Positions 29,601-36,478 of a stretch of DNA of 64,000 nt are shown one piece after another. How positions within the stretch are numbered: position 1 is the first letter of the stretch; each line of letters opens with the position of its first letter. A program made the translations under genes and the position numbers. This stretch comes from Pseudomonas sp. B21-056 (lineage in GTDB: Bacteria > Pseudomonadota > Gammaproteobacteria > Pseudomonadales > Pseudomonadaceae), in the NCBI RefSeq assembly GCF_026016325.1, contig NZ_CP087203.1:186001-250000 (forward strand), given 5' to 3'. The notes below the pieces were generated by a model. It saw only the letters and a list, made by a program, of their open reading frames with translations. It made no database searches and had not been told where the DNA came from.

Positions 29601-29931
29601 CTCCGGCGGCGGTGGCTTCCAGGGCTGTGGTCGGGTCGACACCGGCGGCGATGGCTTGCTGCAGTTCTTCTACCGACGGAGCGGCCTGGGCAGTGGCTTG
29701 TGCAAGGTCAGTGGAAGAGTCCGGGGCGTTGGCGCTCCACTGGGTGTCCCGACCCAGGTCGAGTGTGCGGCCATCGGCCAGGTCCAGGGTGACGGAGCCG
29801 GCAGGGCCGGTGTCCAACTGATCGCCCGTAAACAGGCGATCGCCTTCAATGAGTACGCGCCGGATACCCTCCGGGGATACGGCGAAAACCTGACCGACAA
29901 TGCTTTTGACGACGGCAATAACGCTGCTCAT
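17674..29931 (-). CDS. lapA: Giant RTX surface adhesin LapA
   Basis: About 4,085 residues from ATG 29931 (GGAGAG upstream). The N-terminal retention module MSSVIAVVKSIVGQVFAVSP ends in TAAG at 107-110, the LapG cut site (A108/A109). After three divergent Ig-like units come 18 near-identical 106-residue repeats (about 372-2280), a Calx-beta-like domain, two copies of a 578-residue module that includes a PA14-like segment, a von Willebrand A domain with MIDAS motif DSSGS (near 3590), Ca-binding RTX nonapeptides (near 3940-3980) and a C-terminal type I secretion signal. It is exported by LapEBC, divergent at 30291, and anchors cells during biofilm formation. An upstream in-frame ATG at 29979 is less likely. 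Confidence 0.95.
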   Translation of the reverse strand: MSSVIAVVKSIVGQVFAVSPEGIRRVLIEGDRLFTGDQLDTGPAGSVTLDLADGRTLDLGRDTQWSANAPDSSTDLAQATAQAAPSVEELQQAIAAGVDPTTALEATAAGAGEASAGGSAGGGHSVVVLDATAGNVNPTVGFPTEGLGATATTDNNITGLATNANTTANTLINSTLTLSATPTLTEAGGVLVYTATVTQAPLTDLTVTLSNGSVIVISAGQTTGSVNVPLAPNDTVYNDPSQINVTVTGANGGNGIAVTLPTTPAVTQITDTIDTTNVTLTAGETVTEGGQITYTATLTNPAQTPVTVTLSNGSVITIAAGQTTGTVAVDTPANDVYNNGSTVSTTITGATGGNFENLVQSTAPAVTTITDSIDTTTVTLTATPTVNENGTITYTATLTDAQGNPVTAQNGPVTVTLDSGKTITIEAGASAGTLDVAVGNDVYLGPATISESISTATGGNLEAIAPNTAPVSTVVNDVNDTTTVTLTATPTVNENGTITYTATLTNAQGNPVTAQNGPVTVTLDSGKTITIETGASAGTLDVAVGNDVYQGPTTISESISTATGGNLEAIAPNTAPVSTVVNDVNDTTTVTLTATPTVNENGTITYTATLTDAKGNPVTAQNGPVTVTLDSGKTITIETGASAGTLDVAVGNDVYQGPTTISESISTATGGNLEAITPNAVPVSTVVNDVNDTTTVTLTATPTVNENGTITYTATLTDAKGNPVTAQNGPVTVTLDSGKTITIETGASAGTLDVAVGNDVYQGPTTISESISTATGGNLEAIAPNTAPVSTVVNDVNDTTTVTLTATPTVNENGTITYTATLTDAQGNPVTAQNGPVTVTLDSGKTIAIEAGASAGTLDVAVGNDVYLGPTTISESISTATGGNLEAIAPNTAPVSTVVNDVNDTTTVTLTATPTVNENGTITYTATLTDAQGNPVTAQNGPVTVTLDSGKTITIETGASAGTLDVAVGNDVYQGPTTISESISTATGGNLEAIAPNTAPVSTVVNDVNDTTTVTLTATPTVNENGTITYTATLTNAQGNPVTAQNGPVTVTLDSGKTITIEAGASAGTLDISVGNDVYQGPTTVTESIKDATGGNLEAIAPNTAPVSTVVNDVNDTTTVTLTATPTVNENGTITYTATLTDAKGNPVTAQNGPVTVTLDSGKTITIEAGASAGTLDVSVGNDVYQGPTTVTESIKDATGGNLEAIAPNTAPVSTVVNDVNDTTTVTLTATPIVNENGTITYTATLTDAKGNPVTAQNGPVTVTLDSGKTITIETGASAGTLEVSVGNDVYQGPTTVSESIKDATGGNLEAIAPNTAPVSTVVNDVNDTTTVTLTATPIVNENGTITYTATLTDAQGNPVTAQNGPVTVTLDSGKTITIETGASAGTLEVSVGNDVYQGPTTVTESIKDAAGGNLEVIAPNTAPVSTVVNDVNDTTTVTLTATPTVNENGTITYTATLTDAQGNPVTAQNGPVTVTLDSGKTITIETGASAGTLDVAVGNDVYQGPTSISESISTAAGGNLEAIAPNTTPVSTVVNDVNDTTTVTLTATPTVNENGTITYTATLTDAKGNPVTAQNGPVTVTLDSGKTITIEAGASAGTLDVAVGNDVYQGPTTVTESIKDAAGGNLEVIAPNTAPVSTVVNDVNDTTTVTLTATPTVNENGTITYTATLTDAQGNPVTAQNGPVTVTLDSGKTITIETGASAGTLDVAVGNDVYQGPTSISESISTAAGGNLEAIAPNTTPVSTVVNDVNDTTTVTLTATPTVNENGTITYTATLTDAKGNPVTAQNGPVTVTLDSGKTITIEAGASAGTLDVAVGNDVYQGPTSISESISTAAGGNLEAIAPNTAPVSTVVNDVNDTTTVTLTATPIVNENGTITYTATLTDAQGNPVTAQNGPVTVTLDSGKTITIETGASAGTLDVAVGNDVYQGPTSISESISTAAGGNLEAIAPNTTPVSTVVNDVNDTTTVTLTATPTVNENGTITYTATLTDAKGNPVTAQNGPVTVTLDSGKTITIEAGASAGTLDVAVGNDVYQGPTTVTELIKDATGGNLEAISPNTGAVSTVVNDVNDTTTVTLTATPTVNENGTITYTATLTDAKGNPVTAQNGPVTVTLDSGKTITIEAGASAGTLDVAVGNDVYQGPTTVTESIKDATGGNLEAISPNTDAVSTVVNDVNDTTTVTLTATPTVNENGTITYTATLTDAKGNPVTAQNGPVTVTLDSGKTITIEAGASAGTLDVTASNDVYQGPTTITESIKEASGGNLEAIGVDKTDASTAIGDSVDTTTVSISGSTSVTEGQAATYTVSLTNPAQTEVTLKLVYSGTAADGTDFTGVYTVKIPANATSATFDVATLDDKITEGTENFVVKIDSATGGNFEQLAISGTNGSVSTSIIDNDAPPVLDLDTNNSSGKTGADYQVTFTEGTAGPGVSIGDTDLKITDPDSTLLTGATVVLTNRQPGDELNLGNSVNGISINANSTNGTVTLTMSGNATLADYMQQIKNITFINNSEDPSSVPRIITVTVTDGGNYSNTATTTVNVVGVNDAPVAAGGSVTGTEDTSLVLGWSTFGVSDVDSAASSQGVKITGLPGDGKLQYLDGATWKDVANNQTFTKADIDGGKLRFTPDTNESGANGNPAGVGDQKSDYAQIQFQPTDGQALGSTSTVKIDITPVADAPSLSVAGNNVTSTGLIKEVWTGLSGLGTDGSGAASGTLKSVIDAAGTPNSTSTVTNVQSDSNVNAGTASKTSGLIYLEAGKTYTFSGTGDDSLLVTVGGKDVAGITWGAGGKLNGSFTPTTSGYYTLDIYHHNQTGPGSYDVNLSVNGSTPVDLSNAGVPLYTSVTDLTNAGVTVSDLHGTNGEGYYDGFKLNEGVAGTSVHLSKITTALTDTDGSETLSVKLSGIPQGSVLSDGAGHTATVGGNGEAVVSGWNLGSLTLTPPAQYNGQFNLTVTSTSTENLGGSAATTAQIPVTVYPAVNAAPILDLDANNSSGKTGSDYQTSFTEGTPGPGVSIGDTDLKIIDPDNTLLTGATVVLTNRQPGDALNLGNSVNGISINANSTNGTFTLTLSGNATLADYMQQIKNITFINSSDDPSSVPRIITVTVTDGSNYSNTATTTVNVVGVNDAPVATGGAVTGTEDTSLVLGWSTFGVSDVDTAAASQGVKITGLPGDGKLQYLDGATWKDVANNQTFTKADIDGGKLRFTPDTNESGANGNPAGVGDQKSDYAQIQFQPTDGQAPGNTSTVKIDITPVADAPSLSVAGNNVTSTGLIKEVWTGLSGLGTDGSGAASGTLKSVIDAAGTPNSTSTVTNVQSDGNVNAGTASKTSGLIYLEAGKTYTFSGTGDDSLLVTVGGKDVAATTWGAGGKLNGSFTATTSGYYTLDIYHHNQHNVGNYDVNLSVNGSTPVDLSSAGVPLYTGVADLANAGVTVSDLHGSNGEGYYDGYKLNEGAEGTSVHLSKITTALSDTDGSEKLSVKIAGMPEGSVLTDGAGHTATVGSNGEASVSGWNLGSLTLTPPAYYNGHLDLTVTSTSTETLGGSAVTTAHIPVTVYPAVYNAATATSGSDNVTGTDGNDIMVADIGGLTVVPGVNYNIAFMVDSSGSMSSASVAAAKDSLAQVFNTLKQSLGSNSGTVNIFLADFDTQVNKNVAVNLNDPNALTLLKNVLDSMVSGGSTNYEDVFKTTANFFNSTQALSNTGAKNLTYFITDGQPTLYQSGEQTNPTLYGNVKLDDVLSAADYTVGKYYTQTIDNKHKFTIYEDGDMYLSTKDGKHWDDSYVGTVHAQGDGTFEFSYLDGTGYADSWAATGSSASFTLLKGLSNVEAIGLNNDVTLNDLKPYDSDQTPQTNIDPSNLANSIIGHTEATLPGADTVNGGEGNDILFGDLVSFNGVTGEGYQAIQAFVAQQSGVDVSKVTTSNVHQYITEHYTAFDVSGAHDGNDTLLGGGGNDILFGQGGNDSLDGGKGNDILLGGTGNDTLIGGLGGDTFVWKAGDTGNDVIKDFKAADGDRIDLRDLLQGESGSTIDHFLQISTVDGVSSLQVSTTGQFNGANGASAAPDVTIKLEGNNWSNVNLNTLIAGSDPTIKVDHNNS
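19270..22740. repeat. Tandem duplication (1734 bp) inside lapA
   Basis: The stretch around 19982 recurs 1734 bp later at 21716 and long blocks are near-identical, for example the regions encoding GLIYLEAGKTYTFSGTGDDS and VKIDITPVADAPSLSVAGNN. Each copy encodes one 578-residue module, so the unit stays in frame. Confidence 0.9.
23094..28817. repeat. Eighteen tandem 318-bp repeats inside lapA
   Basis: Each 318-bp unit encodes a 106-residue repeat with TTTVTLTATPTVNENGTITY at its start. DNA identity between units is very high. Two 636-bp pairs of units are duplicated as blocks: the variant GATGACTTCGAGGTTGCCAC occurs at 25042 and again 636 bp later. This points to recent unequal crossing-over, and repeat number may vary between isolates or be collapsed in assemblies. 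Confidence 0.92.
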
Positions 29932-30290
29932 TGATGACTCTCCGGATGCCACGTTCAGTAAACTTCCATGGGCCCGCAAGCTGTGGATAGCCGCGGTCTG
30001 GACGTTTTGGCTTTACTAAGTAAGGTTGTTTTGACGCTTCCGAATGTCAATTATTTGGCTTAAATTTCCATGATTTTTGTTTCCGCCAAACTATTGACCT
30101 TCTTCCGGGCATCCTAAACAATTGTATCGGTCATGTCACATTGATATTTAAGCGGCGACCCGTTCTTTCGGTGCAAGATTCAGTACCTGTTTCGAATTTT
30201 CCGACATACGGTAATTACGGTAGCCATCATCCGATGCAGCGCCTCGTTTCGCTGTGATCCAAGACAAGCGTTTCAGGAAGAAAAAACACC
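29932..30290. promoter_or_regulatory. Divergent lapA / lapE intergenic region
   Basis: This 359-bp gap carries the promoters for lapA (leftward) and lapEBC (rightward). It is AT-rich at 30000-30130, unlike the coding regions on each side. I see no REP or obvious operator; promoter boxes cannot be assigned with confidence. GGAGAG precedes lapA and AGGAAG precedes lapE. Confidence 0.5.
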
Positions 30291-31640
30291 ATGCGTTCGC
30301 ACTTGTTCACGGCTTTACCTTTCGCTCTCGCCGCCAGTTTCGTTCAAGCACAAACCTTGCCGCAGGCCATGCAACAGGCATTGGATGTCCACCCTGAAAT
30401 CCAGGCCGGCGTGAACAGCCGACTGGCTGCCGATTACCAATTGAAAGCTGCCAAGGGCGGTTATTTGCCTAGGGTGGACCTCGCCGCCGGGTACGGTCGC
30501 GAAGGCACCGACAGCGTCACCACCCGGTCGGGCAACAACAATCACTGGGAAACCCTGAACCGTAGCGAGTCGAGCCTGCGCCTGACACAAATGGTTTTTG
30601 ACGGTTTTGCGACCTCCAGCGAAGTGGGGCGTCAACAAGCCACCGTTAATGCCCGCGCCTATTCGTTGCTCGATACCTCCGAGCGCACCGGGCTGACCGT
30701 GGCCCAGGTCTACCTGGATGTGCTGACCCGGCGCGAGTTCGTGCGCCTGGCCGAAGAGAACCTCAAGAGCCACGAGCGCATCTTCGACCAGATCAAGTTG
30801 CGCACCGAGCGCGGCGTGGGCAATCGCGCCGACCACGACCAGGCCGAAGCACGTGTGGCCCAGGCCCGCAACAACTTGATCACCGAACAGACCAATCTGG
30901 CCGACGCCGAGACCAACTACCTCAGTGCCGTGGGCCAACTGCCCGACCAACTGGAGCGCCCCGCCGATTTTATGGCGCTGTTGCCGGCCAACTTGACTGA
31001 AGCTCGCGCTCAGATGCTGGAGAACAGCCCGGTGCTGCGCTCGGCCGAAGCAGACATTGTCGCCACCGAGAAACAGTATGAAGCCGCCAAGTCGAGCTTC
31101 TACCCACGCTTCGACGCCGAGCTGGGCCGCACCGCCGATAACGATCTGGACGGCCAGAACGGTCACAACAACGAATGGCAGGCCATGCTGCGCATGCGTT
31201 TCAACCTGTATGCCGGCGGCAGCAACAAGGCGGATCTGGAATCCAAGTCCTACCTGTCCAACCAGGCGCTGGATATCCGCAACAACGCCCTGCGCCAATT
31301 GACTGAAGAACTGGGCCTGGCCTGGAACGCCCTCAACAACGCCAACGCCCAGGTGCCGATTGCCCAGCAATACGTGGACCGCAGCGCCAGCGTGCGCAAC
31401 GCCTACCAGAAGCAGTTCAGCCTCGGCGAACGGACCCTGCTCGACTTGCTCGACAGCGAAAACGAGCTGTTCAGCGCCTCCCGGCGGTTGGCGGAAATCA
31501 AGAACGTGCAGCTGTTCACCCAGTACCGGATCAAGGCAACCATGGGCGAGTTGCTCAAAAGTCAGGGGGTAGTCGCGCCGTTGGCATCCGTTGTGCAGAA
31601 TGACGTGAAACCCAAGGTCCAGTTGCCTGGGATGAATTGA
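30291..31640 (+). CDS. lapE: Outer-membrane TolC-family protein LapE
   Basis: This 449-residue protein has an N-terminal signal peptide (cut after about SFVQA) and two OEP repeats typical of TolC channels, with long coiled-coil helices such as LAEENLKSHERIFDQIKLRT and the repeat-end motif GERTLLDLLDSENELF. It is the outer-membrane exit of the LapBCE type I system that exports LapA. It is first in lapE-lapB-lapC, divergent from lapA, with AGGAAG before the ATG. Confidence 0.93.
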   Translation: MRSHLFTALPFALAASFVQAQTLPQAMQQALDVHPEIQAGVNSRLAADYQLKAAKGGYLPRVDLAAGYGREGTDSVTTRSGNNNHWETLNRSESSLRLTQMVFDGFATSSEVGRQQATVNARAYSLLDTSERTGLTVAQVYLDVLTRREFVRLAEENLKSHERIFDQIKLRTERGVGNRADHDQAEARVAQARNNLITEQTNLADAETNYLSAVGQLPDQLERPADFMALLPANLTEARAQMLENSPVLRSAEADIVATEKQYEAAKSSFYPRFDAELGRTADNDLDGQNGHNNEWQAMLRMRFNLYAGGSNKADLESKSYLSNQALDIRNNALRQLTEELGLAWNALNNANAQVPIAQQYVDRSASVRNAYQKQFSLGERTLLDLLDSENELFSASRRLAEIKNVQLFTQYRIKATMGELLKSQGVVAPLASVVQNDVKPKVQLPGMN

Positions 31641-31677
31641 GTCATCCATCCAGTTTGATTAGTCAAGAGTGCAGAGC

Positions 31678-33834
31678 GTGGAATCAGAAGTCAGTCGCGT
31701 CGAACTTGTCCATGACCCGCGCACGCTGCACGACGACCCGCTGCTGGACGGGTTGCTGGCGCTCTGCATGCTGCATCAGAAACCGGCCAGCGCGGCGATG
31801 CTCACCACCGGCCTGCCGCTGCCCAAGCAGCGGTTGAGCGTCGAATTATTGTCGCGCGCGGCGGCCCGGGCCGGCTTGCAAGGCCGGGTACTGCAACGCC
31901 GGCTCGAGCAGATCCCGACCATTGCGATGCCGGCCCTGTTGCTGCTCAAGGACGGTCGCAGTGCCGTGTTGCTGGGCTGGGTCGGTGATGACCAGGCGCG
32001 GCTGCTGCTCAGCGAAAGCGACGGCGGCGAAGTGACGGTCAGTCGTGAGTTGCTGGCCGACGACTACAGCGGCAAGGTCTTCTTCGCCCAACCCCAGCAC
32101 AAATTCGATGTGAACCACGGCACGCTCATTCCCCGGGCGCGCTCGTGGTTTCGCGACACCCTCAAGCGTTCCCGTTGGCTGTACGCCGATGCGATTGCTG
32201 CCAGCCTGCTGATCAACATCATCGCCATGGCCGCGCCGCTGTTCGTGATGAACGTCTATGACCGCGTGGTGCCGAACCAGGCCGAGTCGACCCTGTGGGT
32301 ATTGGCCATCGGCATTACCGGTGCCTATCTGTTCGACCTGATCCTGAAAATGTTGCGCAGCCTGTGCCTGGACCTGGCGGGCAAGAAAACCGACCTGATC
32401 ATTTCCGCCACGCTGTTCGAGCGTATCGTCGGCATGGCGATGAAATACCGTCCGGCACGGGTCGGCAGCTTTGCCCAGAACATTCATGAGTTCCAGAGCC
32501 TGCGGGACTTCCTCGCCTCGCTGACCCTCACCAGCCTGATCGACCTGCCGTTCACTCTGTTGATCTTCATGGTCATCGCGATCATCGGTGGGCACCTGGT
32601 GTGGATTCCGGTGCTGGCGTTCCCGATTGCCCTGTTGATCGGCTACGCGTTGCAGAAGCCCCTGGTGGCGACCATGGAACGGACCATGGCCCTGGGCGCC
32701 GAGCGCCAGTCCAGCCTGATCGAGACCCTGGCCGGCCTGGATGCGGTGAAGGTCAACAACGCCGAGAGCGAACGCCAATACCAGTGGGAACAGACCATCG
32801 GCACCCTCAGCCGTCTCGAGCTGCGGGTAAAAATGCTCTCCGGGCTGGCGATGAACATCACCTTGCTGATCCAGCAACTGGCTGGCGTGATCATGATCGT
32901 CTTCGGTGTCTACCTGATCATCGCCGGCAACCTGAGCATGGGGGGGCTGGTTGCCTGCTACATGCTCAGTGGCCGCGCCCTCAGCCCGTTGGCGTCGTTG
33001 TCGGGCTTGCTGACCCGCTACCAGCAGGCGCGGGTAACCATGACGTCCGTCGATCAGATGATGGAGCTGCCCCAGGAGCGCAATTTCGACGAGCGCCCGT
33101 TGAGCCGCAAGGTCCTGCAGGGCGCCATCGAATGCCGCCAGTTGAATTTCACTTACCCGAACCAGCAGAACCCCGCGCTGAAGAACATCAACCTGGTGAT
33201 CAAGCCCGGTGAAAAAATCGGCATCATCGGCCGTAGCGGTTCGGGCAAGAGCTCCCTGGCGAAGTTGCTGGTGGGTCTTTACCAGCCGGACGATGGCGCC
33301 TTGCTGGTGGACGGCGTGGACATCCGCCAGGTCGATGTCAGCGAGTTGCGCTACAACGTCGGCTATGTCCCTCAGGACATCCAGCTATTGGCCGGCACCC
33401 TGCGGGATAACCTGACCTCAGGCGCCCGCTACGTCGAAGACGAGTTGGTGCTCCAGGCCGCCGAACTGGCGGGCGTGCATGAGTTTGCGCGCCTGCATCC
33501 ACAAGGCTATGAGCTGCAGGTCGGCGAGCGCGGACAGAACCTGTCCGGCGGCCAGCGCCAGAACGTTGCCCTGGCCCGCGCGTTGCTGCTTAACCCACCC
33601 ATCCTGCTGCTGGACGAACCCACCAGCGCCATGGACAACACCGGTGAGGAGCGCCTCAAGCAGCGCCTGGCCGCGGTGGTGGAGAACAAGACCGTGCTGC
33701 TGGTGACGCACCGGGCATCCTTGCTGTCGCTGGTGGATCGCCTGCTGGTGATCGACCGTGGACAGATCCTGGCCGACGGCCCGAAAGCTGCCGTGATGGA
33801 AGCGTTGAAGAAGGGGCAGATCAGTGTTGCTTAA
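31678..33834 (+). CDS. lapB: Type I secretion ABC transporter LapB
   Basis: An exporter of about 718 residues with an N-terminal C39-like domain (about 1-140; it lacks the catalytic Cys, as usual for adhesin exporters), a six-helix membrane domain (about 160-440) and a C-terminal ATPase with Walker A GRSGSGKS, signature LSGGQ, Walker B ILLLDEP and a later His in THRAS. It energises LapA export. GTG at 31678 is preferred, with AAGAG eight bases before; an in-frame GTG at 31669 is possible. It overlaps lapC by 11 bp. Confidence 0.93.
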   Translation: MESEVSRVELVHDPRTLHDDPLLDGLLALCMLHQKPASAAMLTTGLPLPKQRLSVELLSRAAARAGLQGRVLQRRLEQIPTIAMPALLLLKDGRSAVLLGWVGDDQARLLLSESDGGEVTVSRELLADDYSGKVFFAQPQHKFDVNHGTLIPRARSWFRDTLKRSRWLYADAIAASLLINIIAMAAPLFVMNVYDRVVPNQAESTLWVLAIGITGAYLFDLILKMLRSLCLDLAGKKTDLIISATLFERIVGMAMKYRPARVGSFAQNIHEFQSLRDFLASLTLTSLIDLPFTLLIFMVIAIIGGHLVWIPVLAFPIALLIGYALQKPLVATMERTMALGAERQSSLIETLAGLDAVKVNNAESERQYQWEQTIGTLSRLELRVKMLSGLAMNITLLIQQLAGVIMIVFGVYLIIAGNLSMGGLVACYMLSGRALSPLASLSGLLTRYQQARVTMTSVDQMMELPQERNFDERPLSRKVLQGAIECRQLNFTYPNQQNPALKNINLVIKPGEKIGIIGRSGSGKSSLAKLLVGLYQPDDGALLVDGVDIRQVDVSELRYNVGYVPQDIQLLAGTLRDNLTSGARYVEDELVLQAAELAGVHEFARLHPQGYELQVGERGQNLSGGQRQNVALARALLLNPPILLLDEPTSAMDNTGEERLKQRLAAVVENKTVLLVTHRASLLSLVDRLLVIDRGQILADGPKAAVMEALKKGQISVA

Positions 33835-35191
33835 GTCGGGTTTCAAGGATTCCGTGAGCCGCTATTTCAAAGGCTCCGCTTCGTTGCACGGCCAGCCCCT
33901 GCCGGAGGTCAACAAGGCCCTGATCGAAGACGCCCCGCGAGTGGTGCGCCTGACGATCTGGGGCATCATCGCGTTCTTCGTGTTCCTGGTGCTATGGGCC
34001 AACTTCGCCGTGGTCGACGAAGTGACCAAGGGCGATGGCAAGGCGATTCCGTCGTCCAAGATCCAGAAGATCCAGAACCTGGAGGGCGGCATCGTCGCCG
34101 AGCTGTTCGTCAAGGAAGGGCAGATCGTCGAGGCCGGTGCGCCTTTGATTCGCCTGGACGACACACGGTTTGTCTCGAATGTGGGGGAAACCGAGGCGGA
34201 TCGCCTGTCGATGCTGCTGCGGGTCGAGCGATTGAGTGCCGAGGTCGATGACCGGCCGCTGAACTTCCCGGCCGATGTACTCAAGGCTGTGCCGGGTCAG
34301 GCCGCCAGTGAAGAGTCGCTGTACATCAGCCGTCGCCAGCAGTTGCACGATGAAATCGGCGGGTTGCAGGAACAACTGGTCCAGCGCCAGCAGGAGTTGC
34401 GTGAGTTCGTTTCGAAGCAGGCGCAGTACCGTTCCGGCCTGGCGTTGCAACGCCAGGAAATCAACATGTCCGAACCGCTGGTGGCCCAGGGCGCGGTGTC
34501 GCCGGTGGAAGTGTTGCGGCTCAAGCGCGCTGAAGTCGAGACCCGTGGGCAACTGGATGCCACGACGCTGGCGATTCCTCGCGCCGAATCGGCGATCAAG
34601 GAAGTGCAACGCAAGATCGACGAGACCCGTGGCAAGTTCCGCAGTGAAGCGCTGACCCAGCTCAACGAGGCGCGTACCGACCTGAACAAGGCCCAGGCGA
34701 CCGGCAAGGCCCTGGAGGACCGCGTGAGCCGGACCCTGGTAACGTCGCCGGTACGGGGTATCGTTAACAAGATGCTGGTGAACACCATCGGCGGGGTGAT
34801 CCAGCCCGGCAGCGACCTGGTGGAAATCGTGCCGCTGGACGACACTCTTCTGGTGGAAGCGAAAATCCGTCCCCAGGACATCGCCTTCCTGCACCCCGGC
34901 CAGGATGCCACGGTGAAATTCACCGCCTATGACTACACCATCTACGGTGGGCTGAAAGCCAAGCTGGAACAGATCGGTGCCGACACCGTCACCGACGAAG
35001 ACAAGAAAACCACCTACTACATCATCAAGCTGCGCACCGAGCGCAGCCACCTGGGCACGGATGAAAAACCGCTGCTGATCATCCCAGGCATGGTGGCCTC
35101 GGTGGACATCATCACCGGCAAGAAAACCGTGCTCAGCTACCTGCTCAAACCCATCATCAAGGCCCGGGCCGAGGCGTTGCACGAGCGGTAG
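33824..35191 (+). CDS. lapC: Type I secretion membrane-fusion protein LapC (HlyD family)
   Basis: This 455-residue HlyD-type adaptor has a cytoplasmic N-terminus, one membrane segment (about 45-65), a lipoyl half-motif IQNLEGGIVAELFVKEGQIV, a long coiled coil (about 130-290), and the beta-barrel with ILVEAKIRPQDIAFLHPGQDA-like sequence. The GTG start lies inside the lapB end, so the genes are coupled. It bridges LapB and LapE. Confidence 0.93.
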   Translation: MLLKSGFKDSVSRYFKGSASLHGQPLPEVNKALIEDAPRVVRLTIWGIIAFFVFLVLWANFAVVDEVTKGDGKAIPSSKIQKIQNLEGGIVAELFVKEGQIVEAGAPLIRLDDTRFVSNVGETEADRLSMLLRVERLSAEVDDRPLNFPADVLKAVPGQAASEESLYISRRQQLHDEIGGLQEQLVQRQQELREFVSKQAQYRSGLALQRQEINMSEPLVAQGAVSPVEVLRLKRAEVETRGQLDATTLAIPRAESAIKEVQRKIDETRGKFRSEALTQLNEARTDLNKAQATGKALEDRVSRTLVTSPVRGIVNKMLVNTIGGVIQPGSDLVEIVPLDDTLLVEAKIRPQDIAFLHPGQDATVKFTAYDYTIYGGLKAKLEQIGADTVTDEDKKTTYYIIKLRTERSHLGTDEKPLLIIPGMVASVDIITGKKTVLSYLLKPIIKARAEALHER

Positions 35192-35240
35192 CCTTGGCTG
35201 CTTGAGAACTTGAGTTTGAGTTTGAGAGCTTGAAGCTTTT

Positions 35241-35333
35241 GTGGCGAGGGAGCTTGCTCCCGCTTGAGTGCGAAGCGCTCATCGCTTTTCAGGGGCCGCT
35301 GCGCGACCCAGCGGGAGCAAGCTCCCTCGCCAC
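35241..35333. repeat. BIME: perfect 24-bp inverted REP pair
   Basis: GTGGCGAGGGAGCTTGCTCC continuing CGCT (35241-35264) is exactly inverted at 35310-35333. It lies 50 bp after lapC and may stop transcription. The rest of the 35192-35536 gap has nothing else I can support, apart from the promoter expected for the next gene. Confidence 0.88.
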
Positions 35334-35536
35334 AGGTTCCGCATGCTGCTCATTTCTATAAACGCCATATAGTTATTCGTTAACGGTATTTAAATTTCGA
35401 TTTTTATACCTATAAAGTCATACCCCTGCGTACCTGCCGACCAATCGGCGCGCCGCACGACACGAACCCATACGGCCATGCCGTGAGTTTTTGATCGATG
35501 CGCGCCCGTGAAGCGCGCCGTGCGTGGGAGTGATGT

Positions 35537-36442
35537 ATGCCAGCCGTTTCCTATTCCTCGGATTTTCCAAGCGGCGAGCATATCGCGTCGCAAAGGTTCG
35601 AAATCCGTCCGTTCAACGACGCCGTTGGCGCCGAGATCCTTGGCCTGGACCTGTCCCGGCCGCTCAACGATCAGGATTTCGCCCGTATCCATCGGGCGCA
35701 TCTGGACCACCACGTCGTAGTGTTCCGCGACCAGCGCATCACCCCCGACCAGCACATCGCCTTCAGCCGTCGTTTTGGCGTGCTGCAGATTCATGTGCTC
35801 AAGCAGTTCCTGTTGGCCGGGCATCCGGGAATTCTCATCGTCTCCAATATCATCGAGAACGGCCAGTCCATCGGCCTGGGCGACGCCGGGAAGTTCTGGC
35901 ATTCCGACCTTTCCTATAAGCCATTGCCCAGCCTGGGGTCGATGCTCCACGCCCAGGAGTTGCCGAGCGAAGGTGGCGACACCCTGTTCGCCGACATGCA
36001 CAAGGCCTGGGACGGTTTGCCCGAGGCATTGCGTAAAGCGGTGGAGGGCCGTTTGGCGGCGCACTCCTATACGGCGCGCTACAGCGAAAGCAAATTCGAA
36101 GGCAACTGGCGACCGACCCTGACACCGGAACAACTGGCCCAGGTCGCCGAAGTCGTCCACCCGATCGTGCGCACCCACCCGGAAACCGGGCGCAAGGCGT
36201 TGTTCGTCAGCGAAGGCTTCACCACCCGCATCGTCGGTCTGCCGGAGGACGAAAGCCAAGCGCTGCTGGCCGAGCTGCACGCACACAGCGTGTTGCCCCA
36301 GAACATCTATCGCCATCAATGGCAGCCCCACGACTTGGTGTTCTGGGACAACCGTTCATTGATCCATCTGGCTGCCGGTTGCCCAAGTCATCTGCGCCGC
36401 AAGTTGTTCCGCACCACCATCCAGGGCGACGCCCCTTTCTGA
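35537..36442 (+). CDS. TauD/TfdA-family 2-oxoglutarate dioxygenase
   Basis: This 301-residue enzyme has the Fe(II) site: H122 and D124 in FWHSDLSYK, the distal His in WDNRSLIHLA, and the 2-oxoglutarate Arg in RRKLFRTTI. Family members hydroxylate taurine, alkylsulfates, aryloxyacids or similar compounds next to the heteroatom, releasing sulfite or an equivalent. It lies 36 bp before a sulfonate-type ABC importer (binding protein, ATPase, permease), so it likely acts on an imported sulfur or related organic compound. The substrate cannot be named. The ATG at 35537 follows GGGAG. Confidence 0.88.
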   Translation: MPAVSYSSDFPSGEHIASQRFEIRPFNDAVGAEILGLDLSRPLNDQDFARIHRAHLDHHVVVFRDQRITPDQHIAFSRRFGVLQIHVLKQFLLAGHPGILIVSNIIENGQSIGLGDAGKFWHSDLSYKPLPSLGSMLHAQELPSEGGDTLFADMHKAWDGLPEALRKAVEGRLAAHSYTARYSESKFEGNWRPTLTPEQLAQVAEVVHPIVRTHPETGRKALFVSEGFTTRIVGLPEDESQALLAELHAHSVLPQNIYRHQWQPHDLVFWDNRSLIHLAAGCPSHLRRKLFRTTIQGDAPF

Positions 36443-36478
36443 TCGGCTGCGCACGCGCAAAGAGCCCGGAGAATCAAC

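Noticed and set aside
23194..29934. A 2,246-codon open frame antisense to lapA
   Set aside because: It is the antisense image of the repetitive lapA codons, with a GDGFAAVEGD..-type biased composition, and has no domain or ribosome-site support.
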